Below, piece after piece: positions 1-7,967 of a stretch of DNA of 49,483 nt. How positions within the stretch are numbered: position 1 is the stretch's first letter; every line of letters starts with the position of its first letter. A model generated the notes under the pieces. The model saw only the letters and a program-made list of their open reading frames with translations. It did not search any database and was not told where the DNA came from. This stretch comes from CAZCWM01 sp964622625 (GTDB lineage: Bacteria > Planctomycetota > Phycisphaerae > Phycisphaerales > Phycisphaeraceae): NCBI GenBank assembly GCA_964622625.1, contig CAZUUQ010000007.1, forward strand, positions 1 to 49,483, given 5' to 3'. A program made the translations under genes and the position numbers.

Positions 1-2
1 AG

Positions 3-341
3 TTTGCGGTGCCCCTGGAGCCGGGCGACCTGGTGCTGGCCTACACCGACGCGTTAATCGAAGCCGCCGCCCCCGCCGCCATCCCGACGGTGCGGCACAC
101 GCTCGGCATCGCGGGCCTGCTTGAGATCGCCCGCGGCCTTCCGGCCGACGACCCCGCCGCCGCCGCCGACCAGCTTGTCCATGCCGTCGCCGCCCATCGC
201 GGCCACCAGCCGCCCGACGACGACCAGACCTTCGTACTCCTGCGCCACACCGGCTACCGCAAGCCCCATCTCGCCATGGGCGAACACCTACATGCCCTGG
301 CCCGCCTCATCGGCCTGGAGAACTGGTACCGACCCGCATAA
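3..341 (+). CDS. SpoIIE/PP2C-type serine phosphatase, C-terminal fragment
   Basis: Only the C-terminal ~112 residues are present; the reading frame is open to the left edge, so the gene starts outside the window. The visible part matches the end of SpoIIE-type PPM phosphatases (RsbU/RsbP-like). It has a GDLVLAYTDALIEA segment, corresponding to the usual GD-x-L-x-x-YTDG-x-x-E metal-binding motif but with Ala in place of Gly after Asp, and then a DDDQTFVLL segment carrying the last metal-binding Asp pair. These enzymes dephosphorylate anti-anti-sigma factors in partner-switching cascades and usually carry N-terminal sensor or receiver domains, which cannot be seen here. The GTG at 9 is an internal codon, not a start. 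Substrate unknown. Confidence 0.75.
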   Translation, partial: FAVPLEPGDLVLAYTDALIEAAAPAAIPTVRHTLGIAGLLEIARGLPADDPAAAADQLVHAVAAHRGHQPPDDDQTFVLLRHTGYRKPHLAMGEHLHALARLIGLENWYRPA

Positions 342-379
342 GCGACGTCAGCCACCCCGCGCGGAATAAAAAGAATCCA

Positions 380-410
380 TTGCATCCGCCCCCATCCATG
401 AGATCATAAT
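380..410 (+). promoter_or_regulatory. Candidate promoter of the lipid operon
   Basis: The 114-bp gap after the phosphatase gene is clearly AT-richer than its surroundings. It holds TTGCAT at 380-385 and CATAAT at 405-410, separated by 19 bp, similar to sigma70-type -35/-10 boxes with a long spacer. The placement ahead of the operon is right, but the match is imperfect. Confidence 0.3.
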
Positions 411-455
411 TGAGGGATGGCGCGGACCATGTGGGCGGACTCGAGGAGGCTGTTG

Positions 456-821
456 ATGCCGCATACCCCCATCGTGTCAATCGTCTGTGTTCTACTGGCC
501 TCACTTCTGGGCGCGGTGGGGCAGTATCTGTTCAAGGCGGGCACGGACCGGGCCGGCGGCGGCTCGCTGGCCTTCCTGCTGACGCCGTGGGTCTGGACGG
601 GAATGATCTGCTACATCGCGGTGATGTTTCTGTTCACCTATGCTTTCAGGAGGGGCGGGACGGTCACAGTGCTCTACCCGGTCTATGCCACGACGTTCAT
701 ATGGGCGGCGGTGATGGGCTGGATGTTTGTCGGCCAGCCCATTCGTGGCGTGCATGCGATCGGGATGGTTTTGCTGATCGTCGGCATGTACCTTATGGGC
801 GTGGGCAACGCGGCGTCGTAG
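456..821 (+). CDS. Small EamA/SMR-like membrane protein (ArnE-like)
   Basis: A 121-residue protein of almost entirely hydrophobic sequence with four predicted helices, the size and layout of a small-multidrug-resistance or ArnE/ArnF-type half transporter of the DMT superfamily. Typical features are the GQYLFKAG segment after helix 1 and a YPVYA...GQPIRG...GMVLLIVGMYL pattern like EamA helices 3-4. The start at 456 is chosen over the in-frame ATG at 417 because GAGGAGG at 443-449 lies six bases before it. The next gene begins 41 bp downstream. In front of phospholipid-synthesis genes a lipid or lipid-precursor flippase role is attractive, as for ArnE/F, but that is inference. Cation/drug export is the alternative. 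Confidence 0.7.
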   Translation: MPHTPIVSIVCVLLASLLGAVGQYLFKAGTDRAGGGSLAFLLTPWVWTGMICYIAVMFLFTYAFRRGGTVTVLYPVYATTFIWAAVMGWMFVGQPIRGVHAIGMVLLIVGMYLMGVGNAAS

Positions 822-862
822 GCGTCCGCCGACGGACGCCGCGGCTCAGAAACGGGGACTCC

Positions 863-1531
863 ATGTCGGGCTATCGACCCGCGTCGCGTCGCCCCATCGC
901 GGACGCCTTCCGCCGCACCGCGCGGGGCAGCGTGCGCTGGTGTGTTGATCGGCATGTGAATCCGGACCATCTTTCGTATGGATCGATCGCCGCGGCCGCG
1001 GCGGCGGGGCTGTGCTACTGGCAGTCGGGGCGCTGGCCGTGGCTGGTGATTCCCGCGGCCGCGTTCGTGTATGCCCGGCTGTGGCTGAACATGCTCGACG
1101 GCATGGTCGCGCTGGAAGCGGGCAAGGCGAGCCGTCGCGGCGAGCTGGTCAACGACATGCCCGATCGCGTGTCGGATGTGCTGATTTTCGCCGGCGTGGC
1201 GCACAGCGGGTGGTGCGCGGCGGCAAGCGGATACTGGGCGGCGATCGCCGCGCTGGCGGTGGCGTATGTGGGTCTGTTCGGTCAGGCGCTGGGTGTGGGT
1301 CGGCAGTTCGGCGGGGTGATGTCCAAGCCGTGGCGCATGGCGGCGGTGCACGTCGGTTCGTGGGTCATGCTGGGACTGCACTGGTGGGGGCCGGGACGTG
1401 TGCGGTACGGGGGCCTGACGGTGCTGGACTGGACGATGCTGGTGATCGTACTCGGCTGCATCCAGAGCATCGTGGTGCGGCTGCGTGGCATCGGCCGGGG
1501 GCTGCGGCAGTCGGAGGGAGCGGGCCGCTGA
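863..1531 (+). CDS. CDP-alcohol phosphatidyltransferase, YnbA-like subfamily
   Basis: A 222-residue polytopic membrane enzyme. The family joins a CDP-activated diacylglycerol to an alcohol and releases CMP. Its motif is D-x2-DG-x2-AR-x8-G-x3-D-x3-D. Here the spacing is exact, but residues are N76, D79, G80, A83, L84, G93, N97 and D101: the first and third Asp are Asn and the Arg is Leu. From memory, E. coli YnbA shows the same N-x2-LDG...N-x3-D pattern (not verified). Further Asp at 98 and 105 may compensate. Start ATG 863 follows GGGG at 854-857; the longer in-frame extension to 410 overlaps the previous gene in another frame and is rejected. The next gene, a CDP-diacylglycerol synthase homologue, would make its substrate. 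Alcohol acceptor unknown. Confidence 0.8.
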   Translation: MSGYRPASRRPIADAFRRTARGSVRWCVDRHVNPDHLSYGSIAAAAAAGLCYWQSGRWPWLVIPAAAFVYARLWLNMLDGMVALEAGKASRRGELVNDMPDRVSDVLIFAGVAHSGWCAAASGYWAAIAALAVAYVGLFGQALGVGRQFGGVMSKPWRMAAVHVGSWVMLGLHWWGPGRVRYGGLTVLDWTMLVIVLGCIQSIVVRLRGIGRGLRQSEGAGR

Positions 1532-1553
1532 CGGCGGCTGGAGGATCTTACGC

Positions 1554-2504
1554 ATGTCGCCGACGCGGGCACTCGATAATCCGATCTTCCTGATCTACGC
1601 GGGTGTGATTCTGGGTCTGCTGCTGGTCGCCGGCGTGGTGCTGGCGGTGCTGCGCGGACCTCTGGGCCGTGATGTGTCGGCCGCGTGGCGGGCCTATCTG
1701 GGCTGGCTGATGATGGGGCCGCTGATCCTGGCGGCCGTGTTCCTGGGACGGGAGGCGACGATTGTCTTTTTCGGTCTGGTGGCGTGGTGGGGGGTCAAGG
1801 AGTTCGCGCGGGCGACCGGGCTGTACCGCGACTGGTGGATGATGAGCGTGGTGTATCTGGGCGTGGCGGCGGTCGTGGTGGTCAGCCTGGTGCACGATCC
1901 GACATTCGGCACGGCCGGGTGGTACGGCCTGTTCGTGGCCCTGCCGGTGTATGTCATCGCCATCATCATGGCCATCCCCATTCTGCGCAATCAGTCGCAG
2001 GGCCAGTTGCAGAAGATCGCGCTGGCGATCGTGGCCTTCATCTACATCGGCTGGATGTTCGGGCACGTGAGCTTCATGGCCAATGCGAAGCAGGCTTACG
2101 GCTACGTGCTGTTCCTGCTCCTGGCGGTTGAGTTGAATGACACGGCCGCGTTTATCTTCGGCAGATTGTTCGGGCGCCATCCCCTGCGCTGCAACATCAG
2201 TCCGCGCAAGACGTGGGAGGGGTTCATCGGGGCGGCGGCGGTATCCATGGCGCTGCCGTGGATCCTGTGGTTCTCCTTTCCGCACTTCCAGCCGCGTGAA
2301 CTGCTGCTGACCGGCCTGATCGTCGGCCTCGGCGGCCAGATGGGAGATCTGTCGCTGAGCGTGATCAAGCGCGATCTTGGCATCAAGGACATGGGACAAG
2401 CCATTCACGGCCACGGCGGCGTGCTCGATCGCATTGACAGCCTGATCTATGCCGCGCCGCTGTTCTTTCACATGGCCCGCTACTTTCATCCCATGCAGCC
2501 GTAG
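1554..2504 (+). CDS. Phosphatidate cytidylyltransferase (CdsA/YnbB-like)
   Basis: A 316-residue membrane protein that should make CDP-diacylglycerol from phosphatidate and CTP. The C-terminal half carries the CdsA signature: ELNDTAAFIFGRLFGRH, SPRKTWEGF, GQMGDLSLSVIKRDLGIKDMG and HGHGGVLDRIDSL, including the Asp residues that bind Mg2+. About eight helices. The start at 1554 is preferred because GGAGG at 1540-1544 precedes it and the upstream codons are not hydrophobic. It lies 22 bp after the CDP-alcohol transferase, so this is probably a dedicated paralogue feeding that enzyme and not the only CDP-DAG synthase of the cell (inference). The arrangement, and my recollection of the E. coli YnbB sequence, point to the YnbB branch. 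Confidence 0.88.
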   Translation: MSPTRALDNPIFLIYAGVILGLLLVAGVVLAVLRGPLGRDVSAAWRAYLGWLMMGPLILAAVFLGREATIVFFGLVAWWGVKEFARATGLYRDWWMMSVVYLGVAAVVVVSLVHDPTFGTAGWYGLFVALPVYVIAIIMAIPILRNQSQGQLQKIALAIVAFIYIGWMFGHVSFMANAKQAYGYVLFLLLAVELNDTAAFIFGRLFGRHPLRCNISPRKTWEGFIGAAAVSMALPWILWFSFPHFQPRELLLTGLIVGLGGQMGDLSLSVIKRDLGIKDMGQAIHGHGGVLDRIDSLIYAAPLFFHMARYFHPMQP

Positions 2505-2559
2505 GCCCGTCTGACGGCGCGGCCGCGGCGGCCATGCGACGGCGGAAAGGTGAAGCATT

Positions 2560-3309
2560 ATGGAGGCGTGGCAGTACGAGACCGCGTCCGATCTTGACCA
2601 GACGCTGATGCAGCGGCTGCGGCACTTCCCGCGCGAGCCGGACATGCTGATCTACACGCTGCGTATGATCGGCGCGGGGCTGGTCCGCCTGTGGCTGCGG
2701 CTGTACCACCGGCTGGAGATCGTCGGGCGCGGGAACCTGCCGACCAGCGGGCCGTTCATCCTGGTGGCCAATCACACCAGTCACCTGGACGCGGTGTGCC
2801 TGACGGCCGCACTTCCCATGCGATGGCTGCACCGCGTGTTTCCCGCGGCCGCACAGGACTACTTCTTCGTCAGCGTGCCGCGCGTGCTGCTGTCGGCCGT
2901 GGTCGTCAACGCCCTGCCCTTCGATCGTGAAACCCATTGCCGCCAGAGCCTGGCGCTCTGCCGGGAGTTGCTGGCCACCAGCGGCGGGATTCTGGTGCTG
3001 TTCCCCGAAGGCACGCGCACAACCACCGGCGAGATGGGGCCTTTCAAACCGGGCATCGGCCTGCTGCTGGCCGGCTCGCCCTGGCCGGTGCTGCCATGCC
3101 ATCTCGACGGCGCGTTCGCGGCCTGGCCAAAGGGTCAGCGCCTGCCTCGGCCCCGCAAGCTGCGGCTGGTCATCGGGCGACCGCGGTACTTCAGCGACGT
3201 GAAGCGCGGCTCGGAGACCATCACCGCGATCACCGAACAGTTGCGCCGCGATGTCGCCGCCCTGGGAGCGAATCGCGGCGACGGCAACGAAAGGAGCGAC
3301 ATGACATGA
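2560..3309 (+). CDS. PlsC-type 1-acylglycerol-phosphate acyltransferase
   Basis: A 249-residue acyltransferase of the LPLAT family, which esterifies lysophosphatidate or another lysolipid using acyl-ACP or acyl-CoA. Both hallmark motifs are present: NHTSHLD (the H-x4-D catalytic pair, about residues 71-77) and FPEGTR (about 148-153), followed by a typical PVLPCHLDG segment. A hydrophobic stretch near residues 30-45 may anchor it to the inner membrane. A GGAAAGG stretch lies just upstream of ATG 2560. The stop codon overlaps the start of the next gene by four bases (ATGA), which shows tight coupling. In this operon it most likely prepares or remodels the acyl chains of the same lipid. Confidence 0.85.
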   Translation: MEAWQYETASDLDQTLMQRLRHFPREPDMLIYTLRMIGAGLVRLWLRLYHRLEIVGRGNLPTSGPFILVANHTSHLDAVCLTAALPMRWLHRVFPAAAQDYFFVSVPRVLLSAVVVNALPFDRETHCRQSLALCRELLATSGGILVLFPEGTRTTTGEMGPFKPGIGLLLAGSPWPVLPCHLDGAFAAWPKGQRLPRPRKLRLVIGRPRYFSDVKRGSETITAITEQLRRDVAALGANRGDGNERSDMT

Positions 3310-5087
3310 GCGCCATCCCCTCCGCCATCCCACCGACGGCGCTGCGCGTTGAAGAGCATCAGATGAAGCTCTGGGACGGAGCCGCCTTGTTTTATCGCCG
3401 GTGGTCGCCAGCGACGCCGACCCGCAAGGCGCTGGTGCTTTTCCATCGCGGGCACGAACACTCGGGCCGGTTCATGGACGTGGTCGAATCGCTGGGACTA
3501 CGGGATGTCACGGTGTTCGCCTGGGACGCGCGGGGCCACGGCCGCTCCCCCGGTCGGCGCGGCTATGCGGCGAGCATGCGCTGGATCACGCGGGACATCG
3601 ACTGCTTCATCCGCCACCTGGTCACGGCCCATGACATCCGCATGCGGGACATGATCGTGCTCGGGCACAGCGTGGGGGCTGTGACGGTGGCCGCGTGGGT
3701 GCATGACTATGCCCCGCCTCTGCGCGGCCTGGTGCTGGCGACGCCGGCGCTGCGGGTGCGCCTGTATATCCCGGCTGCGATTCCGCTGCTGCGTTTGCTT
3801 CTGAAGGTGCGCGGCGACCGGGCGGTGGTCAGGAGCTACGTCAAGGCGCACATGCTCACGCACGATCGCCAGCAGGCGCGCCTGTACCGCGAAGACCCGC
3901 TGATCAGCCGCGAGATCGCCGTCAATGTGCTGCTGGAGCTGCACGACACCGCCACGCGGCTGATGGCCGACGCCGCGGCGATCCGCGTCCCGACGCTGCT
4001 GCTGTCCGGTTCGGCCGACTGGGTGGTCACCATCGGCGCCCAGCGTCGTCTCTTCCAGCGGCTGGGCTCGCCTGACAAGCGGATGGTCATGATGCCCGGC
4101 ATGTACCACGACATTCTGCACGAGAAGGACCGGCACCTGGTCATGGCCGAGTGTCGGCAGTTCATCGAACAGCAGTTCGCGCGAGAGCCGGTTCCTTCGC
4201 CTCTGATCCACGCGGACCGGGAGGGATACACGCGGCGCGAGTACGATCGGCTGCGAGCGCCGCTGCCGCTGTGGTCGCCGCGCCGAGCCGGCTGCGCGAT
4301 GCAGCGGGCCGCCATGAAGAGCCTCGGGCGGCTGAGTGAAGGCATCCGTCTGGGCTGGCGCAGCGGGTTCGATTCGGGCCTGACGCTGGATTACGTCTAC
4401 GAGAATCAAGCGCGCGGCTTGTCGCCGCTCGGCCAGTGGCTGGATCGCCTGTATCTCAACGGCCGTGGCTGGCGCGGCATCCGGCAGCGGCGGGCTCTGC
4501 TCGAAGCCGCCCTCAAGGACGCCATCGAGCGCCTGCGGCGCGCCGGTCGCCCGGTTGAACTGGTGGACATCGCCGCCGGGGCCGGCCGCTATGTGCTGGC
4601 CATCCTCGCCGGCTGCAACGGTCCCGTGGGCGCGCTGCTGCGCGACTATCGCGAGGCCAACCTCGACGCGGGGCGGCGAATGGCGCGGCAAATGGGCCTG
4701 GACCACGTGCGGTTCGAGCTTGGCGACGCGTTTGACGAAGCATCGCTGGCGAATCTGCAGCCGCCGCCGAATCTGGCCGTGGTCTCGGGCCTTTACGAGT
4801 TGATCCCGGAGAACGATCCTGTCGGCGCATCGCTGCGCGGTCTGGCGGCGGCCATGCGCCCGGGCGGCGGCTACCTGGTCTACACCAATCAGCCGTGGCA
4901 TCCTCAGATTGAAATGATCGCGCGCGTACTGACCAACCGCGAGGGTCGGCCATGGATCATGCGTCGGCGCACGCAGGCTGAGATGGATGATCTGGTCGGC
5001 GAAGCGGGCTTCGAGAAGCTCGCCATGGACATCGACGACCAGGGCATATTCACCGTCGCGATGGCGCGGATCGGGGGTGTGCAGTGA
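3306..5087 (+). CDS. Alpha/beta hydrolase-methyltransferase fusion (YnbC-like)
   Basis: A 593-residue two-domain protein. Residues ~20-295 form an alpha/beta hydrolase of the monoglyceride-lipase/lysophospholipase type (Hydrolase_4): nucleophile S122 in GHSVG, WDARGHGRS upstream, acid D238 in SGSADWV and His 268 in GMYHDIL. Residues ~325-590 form a class I SAM-dependent methyltransferase with motif I near 419-430 (VDIAAGAGRYV). The preceding LDYVYENQ...GWRGIRQR block is, as I recall, typical of the domain found fused to such hydrolases in E. coli YnbC (585 aa). AAGGAG at 3291-3296 fixes the start at 3306; the long upstream ORF extension is rejected. It overlaps both neighbours by 4 bp. A role in deacylating and methylating a lipid or head group is inference. 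Confidence 0.82.
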   Translation: MSAIPSAIPPTALRVEEHQMKLWDGAALFYRRWSPATPTRKALVLFHRGHEHSGRFMDVVESLGLRDVTVFAWDARGHGRSPGRRGYAASMRWITRDIDCFIRHLVTAHDIRMRDMIVLGHSVGAVTVAAWVHDYAPPLRGLVLATPALRVRLYIPAAIPLLRLLLKVRGDRAVVRSYVKAHMLTHDRQQARLYREDPLISREIAVNVLLELHDTATRLMADAAAIRVPTLLLSGSADWVVTIGAQRRLFQRLGSPDKRMVMMPGMYHDILHEKDRHLVMAECRQFIEQQFAREPVPSPLIHADREGYTRREYDRLRAPLPLWSPRRAGCAMQRAAMKSLGRLSEGIRLGWRSGFDSGLTLDYVYENQARGLSPLGQWLDRLYLNGRGWRGIRQRRALLEAALKDAIERLRRAGRPVELVDIAAGAGRYVLAILAGCNGPVGALLRDYREANLDAGRRMARQMGLDHVRFELGDAFDEASLANLQPPPNLAVVSGLYELIPENDPVGASLRGLAAAMRPGGGYLVYTNQPWHPQIEMIARVLTNREGRPWIMRRRTQAEMDDLVGEAGFEKLAMDIDDQGIFTVAMARIGGVQ

Positions 5088-6058
5088 GCCAGACGCGGAT
5101 GCTGGGCGACTACTACCGTCTCATGGCGGTCAACGGCTCCGCCCAGGTGTATCAGCAGGCCTTGCGTATCGGCCTGCTCGATGCGCTGAGCGGCGGTCCG
5201 CGGCCTGCGGGGGAACTGGCCGCCCGGTGCGGATTGCGGCCGGGCCCCGTGGAACTGACGCTGGCAGTGCTGGAGGCGCTCGGCGTCGTCGACCGCCAGG
5301 CCGTGAACTGGCGGCTGACGGAGCTTGGCCAGTCGCTGGTGGGCGGCGGCTACCGACAGCTCGGCAACGAATACTGGGGGCACCTGTCCGCGTTTCTGCG
5401 CAGCGGCGAGCCGATGGCCCGAATGGACCAAGCGGGCGAGAGCCCCGCGCATTACCAAAAGCAGGCGGGTGCGCTGGCGTGGATGCTGGCTCCCGCGGCC
5501 GAGAAAGCCGCCCAGATGCTTGAGTTGCCGCGCGCGGCCGGTGAGCGGCACATCCTGGACCTCGGCGCCGGCTCGGCGATCTGGAGCCTGAGCATGGCCC
5601 GGCGTGCCGCCGGGACGCGCGTCACTGCTGTGGACTGGCCGGCGGTGCTCGAGGTGGCGAAGGCCACGGCCGCACGCCTGGGGATGGCGGATCGGCTCAC
5701 GACCATCGCGGGCGATATGCATGCCGCGGCCCTGCCGGCTGAAGCGTTCGACCTCGTGGTGATCGCCAACGTGATTCACCTGTTGTCACACGAACAGACC
5801 GGCGACCTGCTGCGGCGCGTTCGGGGGCTGCTGAAGCCGGGCGGCCTGGTTGCCGTGATCGACGTGTTTGCCGGCCGACCCGAGGGCGATCTGCACCGGG
5901 CCCTGTATGCCTTGGGCCTTGCATTGCGGACGACGCAGGGGCGCGTCTATGAGCCGGGCGAGATCGAGGCGCTGATGACGGCCAGCGGCTACCAACAGAT
6001 CAAGTTCATGCCGCTGGAGGCGCCGCCTCAGATCATGGGCATGGTCATCGCCGCGTAA
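5084..6058 (+). CDS. SAM-dependent methyltransferase, Methyltransf_2-like
   Basis: A 324-residue protein laid out like O-methyltransferases of the COMT/TcmN type. An N-terminal winged-helix dimerisation region (residues ~15-90, ALRIGLLDALSGGPRPAGELAARCGL) is followed by a Rossmann methyltransferase with motif I LDLGAGSAIWSLSMA (~154-168), an acidic VTAVDWP, and LKPGGLVAVIDVF. It begins with GTG at 5084 inside a GTGA overlap with the upstream stop, so it is translationally coupled. Being last in the lipid operon, it may methylate the product lipid or a small precursor; substrate unknown. It ends 18 bp from a convergent gene. A perfect 10-bp palindrome, TCGGTACCGA, occupies 6066-6075 between them, with no U-tract that would make it a terminator. 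Confidence 0.78.
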   Translation: MSQTRMLGDYYRLMAVNGSAQVYQQALRIGLLDALSGGPRPAGELAARCGLRPGPVELTLAVLEALGVVDRQAVNWRLTELGQSLVGGGYRQLGNEYWGHLSAFLRSGEPMARMDQAGESPAHYQKQAGALAWMLAPAAEKAAQMLELPRAAGERHILDLGAGSAIWSLSMARRAAGTRVTAVDWPAVLEVAKATAARLGMADRLTTIAGDMHAAALPAEAFDLVVIANVIHLLSHEQTGDLLRRVRGLLKPGGLVAVIDVFAGRPEGDLHRALYALGLALRTTQGRVYEPGEIEALMTASGYQQIKFMPLEAPPQIMGMVIAA

Positions 6059-6076
6059 CGGCGAATCGGTACCGAG

Positions 6077-7048
6077 TTACGCAGTCGGCAGCAGATGTTC
6101 GGCCCGCAGCCAGTCGACGAAGCGTTCGAGGCCGACTTCCACCGGCGTGCGGGGGTCGTAGTCCAATAGCCTGCGTGCTTTGCTCACGTCGGCGAAGGTG
6201 ATCAGCGGCTCGCTGTTGGGCGTGGGCGCGTCGATGATGCGGGCTTCGCGGCCCAGCAGTTCTTCGAGGATTTGGACGAAGCGGCGGTTTTCAACGGGAC
6301 AGCTCGCGCCGAGGTTGATGATCTCGTAGTCGATTGAGCCGCGAGCCACCGCGTCGAGCGCGGCCACGAAACCGCCGACCAGGTCGTCGATGTAGGTCCA
6401 GTCGCGCTGGAGCCGGCCGGTGTCGAAGAGCGTGATGGGCTCGCCGCGGGCAATCTGCTGCGACCAGACCCAGGGCATCATATCCGGCCGGCCGTGCGGG
6501 CCGTAGACGTTGAAGAACCGCAACACCGCCATCCGCAGGCCATACTGATGATGGTGGCTGTGCGCCATCATTTCCATCGCCCGCTTGCTGGCTGGATACG
6601 GCGCCAGCGGCTGGTCAGCCGCGGCGGTTTCGACGAAGGGCACGGGCGTATTGCGGCCGTAAACCGACCCCGTGGACGCCAGCACCATGGGCAATTTCGC
6701 GGGCCGGGCGGCCTCCATCAGGTGCAGCGATCCCTGCACGTTGACCGAGCCATAGATCAGCGGGTGCTCCACGCTGTAACGCACCGCCGCCATCGCCGCC
6801 AGGTGGGCCACCGCCTCGGGCTTGTGGGCGTCGAAGGCCTGTTTGACCGTGTCATAGTCGCGCAGATCGCCCTCGACGAACGTGAACTGCCCGTGATCGC
6901 GCAGGTCCGCCAGGTGCCGCTGCTTGTGTTCGAGGGCGTAGTAGTCGTTGAGGTTGTCGAACCCCACAACGCCGTCGCCGCGCTCCAGCAGCACGCGGCT
7001 GAGCCGACTGCCCACGAACCCGGCCGCTCCCGTCACCAGCACGCGCAT
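6077..7048 (-). CDS. NAD-dependent epimerase, UDP-glucuronate 4-epimerase type
   Basis: A 323-residue extended short-chain dehydrogenase. It opens with the NAD-binding GAAGFVG (residues 7-13). The DNLNDYY segment that follows is characteristic of UDP-glucuronate 4-epimerases. The catalytic Ser lies in ASTGSVYG and the Tyr/Lys in YPASK. Expected reaction: UDP-GlcA to UDP-GalA. Start ATG 7048 is set at the Rossmann N-terminus; an in-frame extension to 7273 overlaps lpxA and looks non-coding. It lies 40 bp after lpxA on the same strand, so it could be read from the lipid A operon. That would fit galacturonate decoration of LPS or capsule, which is inference. Confidence 0.85.
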   Translation of the reverse strand: MRVLVTGAAGFVGSRLSRVLLERGDGVVGFDNLNDYYALEHKQRHLADLRDHGQFTFVEGDLRDYDTVKQAFDAHKPEAVAHLAAMAAVRYSVEHPLIYGSVNVQGSLHLMEAARPAKLPMVLASTGSVYGRNTPVPFVETAAADQPLAPYPASKRAMEMMAHSHHHQYGLRMAVLRFFNVYGPHGRPDMMPWVWSQQIARGEPITLFDTGRLQRDWTYIDDLVGGFVAALDAVARGSIDYEIINLGASCPVENRRFVQILEELLGREARIIDAPTPNSEPLITFADVSKARRLLDYDPRTPVEVGLERFVDWLRAEHLLPTA

Positions 7049-7088
7049 GCGCCCGCCCCTTCCGCTGACGCTCTCACCCCGCCCGACG

Positions 7089-7949
7089 CTACTTCGCCGG
7101 GTTCTTGAACTTGTTGTCCTGCCGCAACGATTCGCGATACCGCCCGTATACCCCGTCGGCCATGCGGCGGATGAACTGGCCCAGATAGACGATCGCCGTA
7201 TCGCCGGGGTACTGCGCCTCAACGGTGGCCAGACGCTGCAGGATCGTGCTGTCGTCCGCGGGGTCAGCCTCACCGTCTTCGTCGAGATCGCGGAAGAGCA
7301 CGCGATACGCCTGCTTGAGGTTGGCGATGCTGGCCGGATCGAAGCCGTTACGCTGCAGGCCGATGGTGTTCACCGCCCGCACGCGGCCGGGCATTCCCTC
7401 GACGATCATGTAAGGCGGTACATCCTGGCGTATGGTTGTCGCCCCTCCGACGTAGGCATACTGGCCGATCGTAATGAAATGGTGCACGGCCGTGCCCCCG
7501 CCGATGGTCACGTGGTCCTCGATGTGCACGTGGCCGGCCAGCAGCAGGTTGTTGGCCAGGACGCAGTGGCTGGCGACACAGCAGTCGTGGGCGATGTGGG
7601 CGTTGACCATGATGAGGTTGTGGTCGCCCACACGGGTGACGCCCCCGCCGTTGGCCGTGCCCAGATGCAGCGTCGCGCCTTCGCGGATTTCGTTGTGGTC
7701 GCCGATGATCAGCTCGGTCTGCTCGCCCTTGAACTTCAAGTCCTGCGGATCACCGCCGAGCATCGCGTTGGGCCAGATGACGTTGCCGCTGCCGAGGGTG
7801 GTGCGGCCCATGACGCTGACGCGCTGCAGCAGCCGCGTCCCCGACCCGATGACTGCGCGCGGTCCGACGTAGCACATCGGCCCGATCTGGGCGTCGGCGG
7901 CGACCTGGGCGCCCGGCTCGACAACGGCGGTGGGGTGGATGTTGCTCAA
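7089..7949 (-). CDS. lpxA: UDP-N-acetylglucosamine acyltransferase LpxA
   Basis: A 286-residue left-handed parallel beta-helix enzyme for the first lipid A step, transfer of a 3-hydroxyacyl chain from ACP to UDP-GlcNAc O-3. Hexapeptide repeats fill the N-terminal two thirds. The diagnostic GGDPQDLKFKGE and NAHIAHDC segments are present, with H121 the likely catalytic base. The helical C-terminal region is about 20 residues longer than in E. coli. No in-frame ATG or GTG exists between the stop of the preceding frame and the conserved N-terminus, so TTG at 7949 must be the start; GAGAAGG lies directly before it at short spacing. It follows lpxC/fabZ by 18 bp. Confidence 0.95.
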   Translation of the reverse strand: MSNIHPTAVVEPGAQVAADAQIGPMCYVGPRAVIGSGTRLLQRVSVMGRTTLGSGNVIWPNAMLGGDPQDLKFKGEQTELIIGDHNEIREGATLHLGTANGGGVTRVGDHNLIMVNAHIAHDCCVASHCVLANNLLLAGHVHIEDHVTIGGGTAVHHFITIGQYAYVGGATTIRQDVPPYMIVEGMPGRVRAVNTIGLQRNGFDPASIANLKQAYRVLFRDLDEDGEADPADDSTILQRLATVEAQYPGDTAIVYLGQFIRRMADGVYGRYRESLRQDNKFKNPAK

Positions 7950-7967
7950 AGCCTTCTCTTTCGCGGG

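Noticed and set aside
410..862. N-terminal extension of the CDP-alcohol transferase frame
   Set aside because: It runs through the 4-TM gene in another frame, is Gly/Arg rich, and the ATG at 863 has its own ribosome binding site.
6066..6075. TCGGTACCGA palindrome between convergent genes as a bidirectional terminator
   Set aside because: The stem is only five base pairs with no loop and no U-tract on either strand.
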